Shown: positions 13,901-26,759 of the stretch, piece by piece
Position numbering within the stretch: the stretch's first letter is position 1
How the letters are laid out: each line of letters begins with the position of its first letter
DNA from: Holacanthus passer
Lineage: Eukaryota > Chordata > Actinopteri > Pomacanthidae
Direction: 5' to 3'
DNA length: 64,000 bases
Assembly: GCA_025331565.1 (NCBI GenBank)
Contig: JAFREQ010000014.1
Location: 3,800,501 to 3,864,500 of the forward strand
Position numbers and translations under genes: made by a program
Notes under the pieces: model-generated
What the model saw: the letters and a program-made list of their open reading frames with translations, nothing else
The model's database searches: none
What the model was told of the DNA's origin: nothing

Positions 13901-16163
13901 TTTCATACAACACCACAAATAACATAAAATGAAAACTAGCGCACAGGTAAACAGGTTCATTGGTAACAGGTGATAGTATCATGATTGGGTATGAAAGGTT
14001 CATCCTGGAAAGACTCAGTCGTTCACAAGAAAGGATGGAGATAGGTTCACCACTTTGTCAAACACATGATTGTATAAAGGATGTTACTGCATGGGCTCAG
14101 GAACACTTAGTAAAAAAAAAATATTTGCAAATGATTGCTTTCTGTTTTTATTTTTGGTACTTTCTGGTTTTACGCAGTGTCCCAACTTTTTTGGAATTTA
14201 AGTCTACCTCAAATCTACATGGCCATTTAATTCTGGATCACCTTCTTATCCTGGCTGCTCATGTTTTAGGATCTCCCATGTCATTCTCCAACCCCATCCT
14301 GTGGCATCGTGGACAGAACCTGACGGCCCACAGCGAACCCAGGAAGTCGTCACGTGGGGTCTACCAGACCTTTTTCAGCTGGTTCAGTGACCATAGCAAC
14401 CCAGGACAAGATGATGTAGCACAGGTACAGCTAAATGCACATTCATACCGACAAAGATTCATGATTATAGCACACAGAGATCATTCCATCAAGCATGACA
14501 TTAACTCTGCCATCTTTGGAAATTTGATTAGTTAAGAAGGATCACCCATTTTTTAACTACCATTAACTAAAATGACTGAGGGATGTACACATCTTTTTGC
14601 CATCAGAAATATTTTTGAGATTTTTGAGAGATTTTTGAAACAGTATGATACTTTTATCATCTTATATCTAAGATTTGCAGAAATGTGTTTGGTGAATTAA
14701 AACACTGTATAGAGCACATGTATCCAAACATATTAAATTGAAATTTATTGAAATTACCTATGTTGTCGTGTTTAGATACTTAAGGACGACCTGTACAGAG
14801 ACCCTCTGAGATACTACCTCACTCCGCTGTGGGAACCGAGGGAGAATGGCAGGTAAAACGTGCATTTAAAAGGAACCCGGATCCTTTTTTGTGTGTTGTT
14901 TTTGTGTCTAAGTGATTAATGGGGACAGCAATTTTTTAAAAAATGGTTCCAGTTTTGGGTGAGAACGCTTGAACTGACAGGCTTCAACATAACTACATTA
15001 AAAAATACTGCAGTTTCCCTTTGAGCCACAGACACAAACCGTGTAATGTGTAGTCAGTGGACAAACCACTTATTAAGCTATAAATTCTAGAAATATTCTT
15101 TGCCTCAGGACCTTCAAATTATAGTTCATGTGTAAATTTTAACAGTTTCCTGATTTTTTTATTTTTCCTGTTGGTGAGACCAGGTGGGATGCATACCAAA
15201 ACAATGCGTGTATGTACTGTTAACACAAATATATGTGTGTGTGTGTGTGTGTGTTTTTTTCCCCAGTGGTGGCAGCGGGGCCAGAGCAGCTGACAACGGT
15301 AATGGAGATGAGTGTGTGGTGATCTCTGACTCCGATGATGAGCCTGGTGAGGAAGCTGGTGAGGCTGAACAAGGCCACAGTAGGGAGGAGGAAGAGGAGG
15401 AAGAAGAAGAGGATGAGGAAGAAGAGGAAGAGGAAGAAGAAGAGGAGAGGGGGCCAAGTGCTGGTCAGTGCTAAAGTACAACTTCACCCTGCTAGAGGCT
15501 AACACCCACTGGTCCATATGGCTGGCTGGGTTACGGTGACCAGTTGTTTCTAAAAAGTAATGCAGACACACCTTTCACATTAAATTCGATTTTATGCAGA
15601 TACATCTGTATTTTGGAGCTTATTTGAGTATATTTTTAGAACAGATGTCAGCAGTTATAAATGATTTTGTATTTGAAATCCACAGTGTTTGTTGTTGTGA
15701 ATGAGAGGCCAAGGGCTTGTTAGCATCAAGCTCACTGGCTTGTGTTGTAGCTGTAATATAAATGTATGGGTAATGCAGGCTAAACTGAATAGACAGGAAA
15801 TATCTCCTCCTCAGATGAGAGCCCAGAGGAGAAGGATGATGGTGGAGAAATTGTGATTGACGGTAAGAGACCACTCTTAACAGCAGTGTTGCAAATTCAC
15901 CACTATCACAACAATCAATGAGTGGGAGTTGGGAATCTGCAGGGGGGGGAATCATCTTATTTTTCATATTTTGGGGTTTTTTTCTTTATTGTGCTGCTTC
16001 TTATTTCACAGATCTGACTGAGCTTTGCATTAATGCTAAATAAAGAGTTTGCGTTGTAATTACAAACATATTTCATATCAGCAAGAATCCCCTGAAATTA
16101 TAAGTGTCTTACCTTTGTCCTGTAGGCTCTGATGACAGCGAGCAGGAAGAGGAGGAGGCCTGA
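10924..16163 (+). CDS. tspyl2: NAP/SET-family nucleosome assembly-like protein, TSPYL2-like
   Basis: NAP-family proteins are acidic histone chaperones; TSPYL2 is a nuclear member linked to chromatin and growth control. Coding exons: 10924-11883, 11986-12063, 12150-12261, 14270-14424, 14776-14852, 15267-15463, 15815-15862 and 16126-16163; phases close to give 554 residues. Exon 1 encodes a Ser/Asp/Glu-rich N-terminus with basic patches, ending in the first helix of the NAP domain. The NAP core follows, with IPGFWVTA, LNHPHLSAHIDETDEDALSY, GYRIRFHFRRNPYFQNN and LWHRGQ as landmarks. The C-terminus is very acidic: an almost unbroken Glu run near 504-524 lies between VVISDSDDE (478-486) and IVIDGSDDSE at the end. 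The domain, the introns (TSPYL1 is intronless in mammals) and the Xp11-type neighbours favour TSPYL2. A single-copy fish tspy/tspyl gene is the alternative name. Confidence 0.85.
12262..13944 (+). other. tspyl2 intron 3, left part
   Basis: This intron is about 2 kb, much longer than the others in the gene. The left 1.7 kb is AT-rich and I find no exon, RNA gene or named repeat in it. Its right end holds the Tc1/mariner remnant listed separately. Confidence 0.5.
13945..14202 (+). mobile_element. Internally deleted Tc1/mariner transposon remnant
   Basis: The left part reads as the start of a Tc1-like transposase frame (LSRSQERMEIGSPLCQTH). It then jumps to a later segment, CIKDVTAWAQEHL, which in complete elements follows the helix-turn-helix region; the DNA between is missing. 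The right part (GTCCCAACTTTTTTGGAATT, about 14178-14197) matches the characteristic 3' end of this teleost Tc1 lineage. The copy is about 260 bases, not coding-competent, and ends about 70 bases before tspyl2 exon 4. Identification rests on recalled family sequence. Confidence 0.7.
15230..15254 (+). repeat. (TG)n microsatellite next to an acceptor
   Basis: A TG run followed by a T/C-rich stretch and CCCCAG forms the acceptor of tspyl2 exon 6 at 15267. The TG tract sits where length variation could affect the polypyrimidine context. Confidence 0.8.
15384..15450 (+). repeat. Purine-only GAG/GAA codon repeat (coding)
   Basis: A purine-only tract of GAG and GAA codons, with one GAT interruption, encodes the poly-Glu tail of the tspyl2-like protein. 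The complementary strand is a pyrimidine tract. It is part of exon 6, not an independent element. Confidence 0.85.
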
Positions 16164-17595
16164 AGAAGAGGAGGGTATATGTCGATCAAGAAGGCAAGTC
16201 ATCAAGGGACCAGAGACAAGGATGATGAAGAGGATGCCTAAGCTGGTGAAGAGTACCAGAGCAATTTATTGTCATTTTTATGCACAGAATATCAGTTTTT
16301 GTTGTTTTATACCTAAAATACGTAGAAGCATCTAAAAATCAGGGTTGACTATAATAATAAAGCCAAGGCAGCATGTTTTCCCCTCTATTTTATACAGTCG
16401 GTACTGTGTATTCTGATGCACTCTGATTCACTTTTGCAAAATGTTTTTTTTCTAAACCGGTTCTTAGGCATATCATGCCAGTCAGTTCATACAAGTAGTG
16501 TTCTTCTATTTAATGAGGAACATCACACGACAGCCGACATGCACGTCGGTGAGATTTTAATTGCCGCTACTTGTCGGCAGAAAATTTTGCATTGCAAATT
16601 CTTCAGACATATAATGCAGAAACCTTCAGTGGCATTATTAGTGGTTGTTTCAAGGCAAAGTTTTGGCTGTTTAGAATTAACATGACAAGCTAAATTGATA
16701 TCATGACAGTACATTTCAGATGCACGGAGTACTGAACCAAAATTTGTTCTCAGGGATGATCATGGTGGTAGTTTTATTGAAAGAACATTACTGATTTTCA
16801 GACATGTACACTCTCTGGTTATTGTTGGCTGTGTATAAGGAAAGGTGTACTCTACTGTAGTAAATAGGAACAAATATTGTTTTATATGCTACCTGTGTTT
16901 CTCCTTCTTCATCTATCTGTTTGTCTTGTTACACTCCAATGTCCACCCCTGTTAACAATCTGTAAACCATCTCCGATGTTTAAAATCATGGTGTAGTTTG
17001 ACCAATGTTTCCGTGGATTCCTACAATGTTTGTAGCGCACTCCTACAATAAGCTGAGTTTTTGTATTTTCTTTAGATTTTAATTTAATTTGAATTTGCTT
17101 TCTAAAACATTTAAGGTTTGTTCTTGTGTAATGTGTTTTAAGATTTGTGTTATCGTCTTTTTAAAAAGCTGGTATTTATTACATTGTTTTTTCTACATGT
17201 CTACATCATGGCATGCCTGTGAGCATGAAATGTAAGACAGGATGATTACATTACTTACGAGGCTTTTTCTGTGCACAGTGTCAGTAAATGTTAAATTCAC
17301 AGCAACATATGATGGGGTGCACAGTAACAAAGTTAGTATTTGTATTTGCTTACTTTTCTTAGCAATGACCTGTAAATAATAATTCAGCATTGTCTTTTGG
17401 ATGAGACAAGTACACGTGTTTAATCCATGGATAAATTTATCAAATAATCTGGAGTTTTTTCATAAACATAATCAGAAAGTTATATTTTGTGTGCTGTGTT
17501 TTATAGGACACTGTAGTTTAAAGATACCTACTTGTTTGTTGCTTTGGTTAATTTTGTTTGCTTAAAGATAAATGTCCACCTTTTGACTGAGACCT

Positions 17596-17601
17596 AATAA
17601 A
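17596..17601 (+). terminator. Polyadenylation signal of tspyl2-like gene
   Basis: AATAAA is followed within 30-50 bases by a GT-rich stretch (TTGCTGTCTGTTGTGC), the usual arrangement around a cleavage site. It lies about 1.4 kb after the stop codon at 16163, implying a long 3' UTR in the last exon. Confidence 0.6.
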
Positions 17602-17649
17602 ATAGGCAGTTGTTTCACCTTGCTGTCTGTTGTGCTTCACATATGCATT

Positions 17650-18816
17650 AATCTACAGAAGAAAAAAAATTCTGCGTGCTGCAGAGTGAGCTTGTTCATC
17701 ACTGAAATGGAGTTTGTACATAACAAAACCACAAGATGGCAGTGGAGTTCAGATTATTGTCACGTCTCTTGTCTTTGTTTTTTTAACTTTATTTTGGTTA
17801 TGACTGAATACAGTAAATCATACAATACTTTGATGCCAATATTTAAGCTTTCAGGTGTGCATTAATGAGAAACTGTGATGTCTCAGATGATGTCTTAATG
17901 TCTGAAATCCTAAGAGCTTCTAACAACAAAGCATACACCTGTGACTTAATTACACAAAAGTCATCAGTCTGATATGCTTGGCTGCAACTTGTTCTTCTTG
18001 AAGACAAGAATCAAACAAACCCACTGAGATCAGATGAATGTAGCACTGCAAATAGCCCTGGGCAAGACATTTTTGGACAGGCCCAGACAAAGGAACAGCA
18101 GCGGTGTTGCAATGGTACACTTAAACCCTTGATTCCACTTTTAATGCACAGCTATAAATATTCCACCAGCAAAAACCTGTCCTGCTGTAGACCCAGCAGT
18201 GCCCATGGTATGCAGTCTAGGATGGGCATATACTATTAATACTGATGATGGAAACACGTTATACCCCGTGAAATGATCTCATGTGAAACACAGTGTTTGT
18301 CTCCTCTTTGAAGCAGCTTTATTCAGCCCCCCTCGGAGCACAACATGTTTTTATGTCTATGAATTAATAATGTGGTTGGTTCCTACAATATTGATTGTGA
18401 CAAACTAAGTACAGATTGCTGGGACAACAAAGCCATCCTTAGGCTGCTTTGTGGTCTGAGGGTTGTCTGTGAAGTCTTTGTTATGTATGGAGTGGCAAAG
18501 GCCTAAATGGATTCCCCAGTGTAAACTACACTCCCCTGGGTTGAGCCGCTGTTGCTACTGTACACAAATCATCTTGTCATGCTCCTTCATGCTCTCACGT
18601 TTCACAAAGCAGTTCACTGGAATCTGCTACTCAAACCGATTCACTGTAGACTGAAAAAAGATAACACACAACGGCTCATTCTTCATCCGGGTGACTGATG
18701 TTAGGAAGGATATTTTCTCCTGTATAGTGTACAAGAACAGGGCTTGTGCTACTACATCTATAGTGAGTAATGTGATAGATTGAGGTAAGGCCCTGGAATA
18801 CCAACTACCTGTGTAT

Positions 18817-18862
<46 letters not shown>

Positions 18863-21800
18863 CTGCACATGTCTGCATGCTTCTTTGTGAAAGCTTGCAT
18901 TTTTTCATGCGCCTCTATGCATGAATTCATATTTGCAGAAGCTGCACGCCACATGCATATTTGCAGGTTTTCAACAGCTGTACACGTATACGGCTGATTG
19001 TCTGCTTGTCAGCTAATCAAGATTAAGCACAGCATTTGAACTGTGCAGAGGGGAAAACAGAGAGGGATGAGAAAAGAGAATAGACTGAGCATGATTGAGG
19101 GAAATGGATGAGTGCAGTGATAAGCGGAGCTGCCTGGGTCCTGACAGATACACACAGCAGATGGATGACTCTTATCTGGGAGATCACAGAGTGCACACTC
19201 ACGCCTAGGCCCAGTTACAGAGAGCCACGATCACACCAGACAGATGAATAGGCCTACCCCCCACCAATCACATTGCACATACAGTACGTGCACGCACACG
19301 AGTGCACACGCACACCTACACACACAACCACTTGACAGAATGAACAGATTGCAGTGCTTGCATTACCTTCATGTCTTTGACATTGAAATTCACCTGGAGT
19401 CCGGTGTCTCAAGGATGTGCCCAAAGGGAGGAGAAAGGAAGGGTGAGAAGAGAGATAAGAGAAATCATTTTCACTTTAATTGAAGCAGCAAGTGCATGTG
19501 TGTGTAGGTGTGTGTGCATCCCGTGTCTGCATGCACACACTGTACACATGTATGTTGGCGTACAAATTTGTCTGCCAAAGACAGAGCCACATGCACTCCA
19601 TTCTCACTTGTTTTTTACAGCATGACAGATTTTTTCACTGAGTCTCTGAGCACAAACAAAGAGATTAAGATGGAGATGAAGTCACACATACTCAACAAAC
19701 AAAAAAAACATTTTGGCTGTTTTTGCCCTGGAACACTTAACTATTAAGTGGCTATTACAAAAGGCTTCTGCAAGAGTGCTGACAGATTTACCTTTTAAGA
19801 CACAAGCACTGCACTTTCACTCAGCCGCCTCTCATCCTTACTATCCCCCTTTTCATGTACAGTAACCCTCCCTCCCCTACACACATCCCTTGTTATTTGG
19901 AAAGAGCTCTTCTTCGACAGCTGTTGATTCTCCCAGCTGCATTTTATAGCGAGAGAGAGTGCCAGTCTTCTCTTCAAGGCAGATGGTGGCTGGCTGGCTG
20001 GCTGGCCCGGTGGACACGTGGCATGTTGGACGACTGCAGACGGTGCTTCATCTCGGGGGAGGCTGCAGCTACAAAATGCCTGAACGGTGTTCTCTGTAAA
20101 AACCTGCAATCACCTCACTTCCAATACAGTGCAGGGCGAGAAGGCTGCGATTGGAATGTGCGCCACGTATGCGCCCTTCGTGTCAAAGATGTTTTCCAAA
20201 GTAGCTCCCCTTTGATAATCACTGATGTGTGAAGTTCATGCATGTCTCGCAGCACCTGTTCCCTTTATCTTGCATTTTGATGTTTACATTTTTCTCTGAC
20301 CTGTAAGACAATAATTAGAAGACTTGTACAGCCATGTGAGAGGTGTTGTGATTGAAAATAGAGAAAATAATTCTGGAGAATATTGCACCATTATTTTCTC
20401 CACCCTATAATTTCCTCTCAGGGTCATGGTGGCCTATCCCAGCATGCATTGGTGACGCCCTGGACTTGGCTTTCTCCCTCTAGCAGGCATGTTCAGACAC
20501 TCTTCAATTCATCAATATACTCTTGGAAAGACCATCAGTAAGTCAAATAATGGGTTGTTTTTCCTCGAGGGGACAATGCTTGGCCCCTAGCATTGTCATG
20601 ATTGATGTGTCTGAGGGCCCAGGATTTGTCCAGAGCCTTTGGTCGGCCTACAGGGCTAAATGTCTACCTCTCATTTCACACTACCTATCCATTAGAAGAG
20701 GAAATCCTCCTGACAGAGCTTTTTGTGGAGCAGAAAAAACAGACTCAGTGTTTGTTTTCTAATCCACGCTGTCTGTCTCCATCATGCAAAATCCATCCAT
20801 CATGCTGGAGGCTTGTTCGGCCACTATTTCCTGCTCCTCGCGCTCACGTACGCAGAGCAAAAAATACCCCTTTCACCGACGAGTGAAGAGCTGCTGCTAT
20901 CTCTTTAGCAAGTTGAGGCATTGGTGGGTGCATGCTGGTCAGATAAGACGGCAGGATGGTACAGTCAGAGACATGGATGACGTTAAGAGGTGCTTATGAA
21001 GTGGTGGGAGCTGGTCAGCGTACCGGTGTCCATGGCCAAAGTTGAATGTGCGCGGAAACCTGAACTTGGCACACACTCGTGACTCATTTCCTCAGCTGGA
21101 AACAGAGAGATGCCTCCCGTGGGGTGGGAAACAAAGACTGCCTCCTGGACACATCTTGACACACCACAGCCTGTAAATCACATCTGGCTGATGCCCAACT
21201 TGAGATAAGGTGCTTACAAACTCTGTCTGTGTGATGATGAGTCAAAGAATGTGCATTAAATTCGCAACGTTGAAATCAAAGCTTTGTGAGGCTGCCCTCC
21301 TCTGTGACCTTTTACACACTGACACACCACATTGCCTCATATGTTTATTCTCTTTCGCTGTCTTGCAGGGCCGTAGCTCAGGACACATTCGCCCCCTGCT
21401 TTTGTGCCTTTAGTGCACCATACTGCGTCAGAGCTCACCACAAAGCCAGTAATGATGAGAGGCGCCCTGAAAGCTGTTTTAATTTCAAGCTCAAGGCTCT
21501 GTTAACAGGATGGATGTCCTTTACATCCAGTCCCCCCCTCTTTTGCTTGCTTTGTCACTGTTGTCCTGAGCGCTGGAGCCAACCAGAGAGGAATCCCAAG
21601 AATCTTTCTTTGGGCTGACCTGGCTCATGTAGAACTGAGGAGTGATGGCGACATTGTCTGAGAAGCTCCTGTTTAATAGTGAATTTCAGCCTCTGCATCA
21701 TGTGTAAGAATAGTCTGTGGCCCTCCTGGTGCGTGAGAAAAGCATTTATATAAAACAGTGGCTCCATGTCCATGACCATTTAACTGAATTATGCAGCTTT

Positions 21801-22190
21801 AATAAACTTTTCCAGGACAGAGCTATTGAACATAGACAGTTTACAGTAGAGTGGAGCAGTGTGTTAAACTCACCAGCAGGGACAGGGTTAATCATACCCA
21901 TATGGTGCACCAAGAGGTTTGGTCCAATGCTGCTGTGGGCCAACAGGAGAGGAGAGGTTGGGTGGGGGCAGAACAGAAGGGAGAGGACAGCAGGGCAGAT
22001 ACTCTCCCAACACCTGCACCTGGTCACTTGATTCACCCTCAAACTCGCTTTAAAGGATCACTTCAAATTCTTGTCCTCATCCCGGTGATGGTTGCTGCCA
22101 TCCAGGGTTCAACTTTTTTTGGAAATTCAAGGATCTGCTGTGTTTTTTTTTTAATGTTTCATGGAAGAATACTAGCGACTGATTAGGCAG
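17650..22190. other. Intergenic region between tspyl2-like and sema3f
   Basis: About 4.5 kb without a gene I can support. It contains a 40-base GT microsatellite (18821-18860), scattered CA-rich motifs (19280-19330, 19495-19560), and mixed-composition sequence at 19900-21600 that is not obviously repetitive. Reading frames up to 125 codons occur on both strands but lack recognisable motifs or splice support. As sequence upstream of a developmental guidance gene it could hold enhancers; nothing in it proves that. Confidence 0.5.
18821..18860 (+). repeat. (GT)20 microsatellite
   Basis: Twenty uninterrupted GT units in intergenic DNA upstream of sema3f. Confidence 0.95.
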
Positions 22191-22194
22191 CTTT

Positions 22195-22366
22195 TCCTCT
22201 CCTCTCCAAGGGAATTTACAGACCTACCGGATTGTTTTATTCGTGCGCAACGAGGGTGAGGGAGATTTTTCCAAACCGGCTCCGACGCGCAAAAACGCGC
22301 AGAAAGCAGCGGTGACATCCCGCAAGTTTTGGATCTCAGAGGCGCAGAGAAAGTCAGGAATCAAAG
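22195..22366 (+). other. sema3f: Probable 5' UTR exon of sema3f
   Basis: A CpG-rich stretch (several GCGC and CGCG) ends in ATCAAAG followed by the donor GTAGG at 22367. It has no ATG frame continuing into the gene and sits 1.84 kb upstream of the first coding exon, matching the separate non-coding first exon usual for class 3 semaphorins. The left boundary is a guess. The exon is inferred from composition and donor only. Confidence 0.5.
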
Positions 22367-24089
22367 GTAGGACCTTTAACTTCCTCTGGTTTAACTTTTA
22401 ACCCACGTTTGGTTACTCTGTATCGGGGTCGAAATGTTGGATGTCTGAGGCGCGCACATTTGCTCGGTTCCTATTTCTGGATCGCAGGTAAGTGCGCAAA
22501 AACAGAACTAGGTTATTGAAATCCTGTAATTATTTTTTTTAAGGGAAATCATATGTTATTACAGCCGAACTTTAATCTGTCCTGCTGGTACCACCCAGCA
22601 CAGAAAACCAGAGGAGATAACCCTCACTCATTCAAAAACCACCAAGTAAAAAAAGACCATCACACATGGAGCTCCATTATTATATTTTAGAGCCTTATGG
22701 TATTTTTAAGCTATTCCGATGTGAATGCTTTGATTCTTTTTCTATTCTCATTGAAGTGAAAGTAGATTAAATATCATGTGTAGGAGTTTTAATCGTCCTT
22801 ATAATAAGATAAAGCCATAGATAACTACCCTGTTGTCTAACCATTTAAAAAATATAATAATCAAAATCAAATAATGTTTTACATTGTGTCTGTGTTGCTC
22901 ATAAGCTCATTTCACTCTGATTAGTTAACAATATAATTTATCACAATGTTGTTGTTTTTTGTTTTAAAAATGTATTTCTTGTTCATAGTGCTCTTTTAAT
23001 GGATGACCTTTCCTTTAGGTGACCAATACCTGTGACTTTTCATCATAAGAAATGAGTCCATATCATGTGATTACACATCTCATGCTGCATATGTATTATT
23101 ATGACAGTGAATATGTGTTTGATGGGAGGAATGGAGATCAAGCTTCCCTGGTGAGCAGATATATGGCAACTGTGTGATTATGCCAGGAAGCCTGTGAGGC
23201 GTTCCCAGTGGCTTCTGTTTTTAATTTCCAAATGTTCAGCATACCAGTCATTTCACTTTCATCACTTAGTTCTGATGGGAGCATATTTCTTCTGACACAA
23301 TGCATCACGTGTTAATTAATGTCATATTGTGAAATATAATGGGCAATTTGTGAAATCTATTTTTTCCCCATGAACATGTCTCCCTAAAAGCCCTCATTTC
23401 AGGGCTTGTACTGGGTGTCACCAGAGGCCTTGGCTACATGGATGCCATGAGAAAAAGAAAAGCCCTGGAGGTGGCTTATAGCCTGAGCAAAGCACACCTT
23501 CAGGGAGACAATTTAATGGACGTTGTGGACTCAGCTTTTAGTATTCATAATTTATATGGGATCCTCTCCAGCAAAGTGCAGATGCATAATGAATGCTTGA
23601 GTTAAGGTCTAACAGTTAGGCTACGTTTCAACACCCCTAAACTGTCAGAAATTGTTTCAGCGAGGGCTACCTGTGTCTTTGAACTGTCATGTATTTCACT
23701 CGTCAACCTCTGGAAGTACATCGATGTGCTTTGTTGAAAGACTGAGAGAGAGGTAGAGGGAATCACTGATGGGCACCTGAGACTTGCTTTATTCTGTTTT
23801 CTAGGAAAATGTGAATGATTTATATGTTTGAGAAACTGTAATATGGTTAATAACATGTACAAAATTAAGACAAGAAGACTTTGATCTCCGTTTCAGACTT
23901 TTTCCATGTGACTGTGCTTGCAAATAGCGTTATACAGCCTTAACACATACCTCACTACATTTACACTTTAAATAAATAATAGGGCTGTCATACTTTCCAG
24001 AGCAGGTGTGAAGATTTGGACGTTGTTCTCTCCTGCCAAACTATACGTCTTGGCAGGCTGCAGGCCAAACTTCTGATCAGAGAGATCAG

Positions 24090-24113
24090 AGAAAGAGAGA
24101 GAGAGAGAGAGAG
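24090..24113 (+). repeat. (GA)n microsatellite
   Basis: A short GA run in the first sema3f intron, about 90 bases before the acceptor of the first coding exon. Confidence 0.8.
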
Positions 24114-24230
24114 TGTCTTGCCTGTCCTTCCTTCTTTTTCTGTCTCATATTTCTCATGGGGCACTCTATAATAATAGTTCATTCCTCTTTCTTTTTTTCA
24201 TCCAGATTTAGATCTCTGTGGGCTACCTGC

Positions 24231-26696
24231 ATGACTGTTACCATGACTGCATCTGGAGCCCAGCTCCTCCTGTTGGCCTTATGTGTTTGCAGAGGCTCAG
24301 GCCTGCAGCAGTCTGCTCCGAGGGTTCGCCTGTCCTTCAAAGGTGAGCTCACACAGATTACCTAAAACTCCTCTGATAGCTGGGATTGTCATAATAGTTT
24401 CTTTTACGTGTTTGGTTTCTCCCTCTAAAACCACTGGCACACACACAAACTCATGCACACACCCACGCACGCATCCACACCAGAGGATATGTTTCCTCTT
24501 TATACATATGTAAGGAACGTGTTTCCTGCCACATGTCAAACAGTGCAACACTGGAAACAAAAGGTGGATATTACGTGTGGTTGGTTGCTGGTAGTGCCCT
24601 TCGACCAAGTTTCTCCCCACACCCTAAAACCGACACGCACTATAGTCTGACCTGTCAGTTCTCTGTTTTTGATGTCTGACATGATGACACAAGAAGGAAA
24701 CAACTGAAATTTGATCACAAGAGCAAAATGATATTCTAGAACTTTAATGTTTTGGCCGCGAGGGATGGATAGTGGTTTTAAAACCTTTTTGTAGGCATTT
24801 CGGGTTTTTCCCATGCAATCTGCTCCTTGTCTTCATTAACTCTAACAGCCGAGATTCACGTTACAAATATGTGGATGACACCTTTGATCAAAACAATGCT
24901 GGATGATTACAGTTATTTCTGCATCCCTATCATGTTGTCACTTCAAGTGCACCTGCACATGTGGAGGTGCAGACTCACAAACACACTTCACACATCACAC
25001 CTGAAGTACCTGTAAGTAAGAATTAGAGCTGTGAATCAGATTTATAACATGCTTTCATGTGGAGGAGTGTCAGAATGTTGTGGTCCCAGGTCAAGTCTAG
25101 GCAGCATTAACATGTTTGGTATCTATCTCATTGTTCAACTGCAGTGATTCAATGAGAAACATTTATGATTTTGAGCGGTTTAAACGAGAGACATCTGAAG
25201 CAGATTAGAGGTGAGCTAATTATGAGATATGTGGTTGATGGCAGCTGGCAGTTGGAGTCTACGTGCAGTGCTGTTTTGAATTCATCTGATTTTGTAAGAC
25301 TGAAAACAGCTGTCTACATGCTGTTCGTGGCTGTCCTATACAGCAACGCTTCCATTTGAGAGAGTAATTGCAGTGCATTTTTATATGACCTTTAACACTA
25401 ATCCCCCTTCAGTAAACAGCTTATGGACGTCAGTGTGTTTTTTTTGTAGCGGGGTGCACAAAGTAGTGGTTTGACCAATTACACAAGTTTGGACTTTAAC
25501 TTGATCATGTTCCTCCCTGGGTAAGATACAGGAATTCACATCTGTACAGAGCTCTCTGTGACAAATTCATGTACGGGCGTTTGTTCAGAGCAGCTGAGAG
25601 GTGTTGAATTGTTAGATTGTTGGTAAGGTTTTTCCGAGCAGCCACATTCACAGACCTCAGTCACCCCTCCCCCTAATACCCAACAAAAAGGAGAAAAGTT
25701 GGATTTACTCCCTAACTGTTTTCTGCCACTCCAAGGATTTATTGTTCATTGTTTGTGACACCGAGTCTCTTTGTTCCCTGAGGCGCCTGTGGAGGAGGTT
25801 TTGGGGCGGCTGGAGGACATGTGACTCTTTTGAACGAATGAGTCGGCCTGAATGAGACTCTGGGGTCCAGCGGGCCTGCAGAGGATAGAGATCTTACATT
25901 GTTTCCTCTGTCGCTGGGACGTTGTGTCAGTTACACGCACTTCAAAGGGACGGACTGAGTCTTGTTTGATAGAATTAGTCAGCATTGCTAGAGAGCAAAA
26001 TGTGCAGCGTAATTGAAGCCATGTTTCAGAATCTCATGCCCTCATAGTGCTGTCACCAGTTTGCTCATACTTGAGATAGGCCTGGGACTAAACAGCAGTG
26101 GTCATTAGTGCCTTAGTGACAATATGTTGTCAAGTTGTAACACGAGAGCTTATAGTGGCCCAGCCGTAGCTTCATACTATAATTGTGTGTCCTTCCCAGT
26201 GTTTCCCTATCAGTGTGAGAATGTTGTCAGGGGATAAGTGTTTGCTGAATGTTTACCAGATGATGGCAGTACATTGTTTGCTATTTTTGGAGAATGGAGA
26301 CATGTATAGGGGTGTGGTGTTTCCACATTTAGCCTGTTCAGTGAATCCACTATGGCCCAGTGGAGCTTGGCCAGAGGCTTGTTATCCTGTGTTTACCTTT
26401 CAGGAACAGAACCGGACCTCATCCCACCTCTAAGACTCCATCCCGCGTCGTCCGGAGATCCGATTGCATAGCTTATTTTAGTGGCACCTTGACTGCATCC
26501 TGTTAGCAATGACCTCAAAAGGAAGATGGCAGGCACTTTGATGTAAATAAAGATTGCGCTTCCTCCTGAATCCCTGTAAGCTGGCTTCTGAGGGTCTCTG
26601 TGAACATTTGTCATTATATAAGCCTGCTGTCTTTAACATGCCTGCGTCATGTCCCAGTGTGCGCATATGGTGGTCAATATCTTACACATGCCACAG

Positions 26697-26759
<63 letters not shown>

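Noticed and set aside
13449..13927. Short consecutive frames in tspyl2 intron 3 considered as extra exons
   Set aside because: Exons 3 and 4 join directly in phase and reproduce the continuous NAP domain; inserting these would disrupt it.
19280..19560. CA/CACG-rich stretch considered as a CRISPR-like or structured repeat
   Set aside because: Irregular dinucleotide-derived motifs without constant spacing or repeat units; ordinary degenerate microsatellite DNA.
19855..20232. 125-codon plus-strand frame upstream of sema3f
   Set aside because: No family resemblance, no upstream promoter features specific to it, and overlapping open frames on the other strand of similar length.
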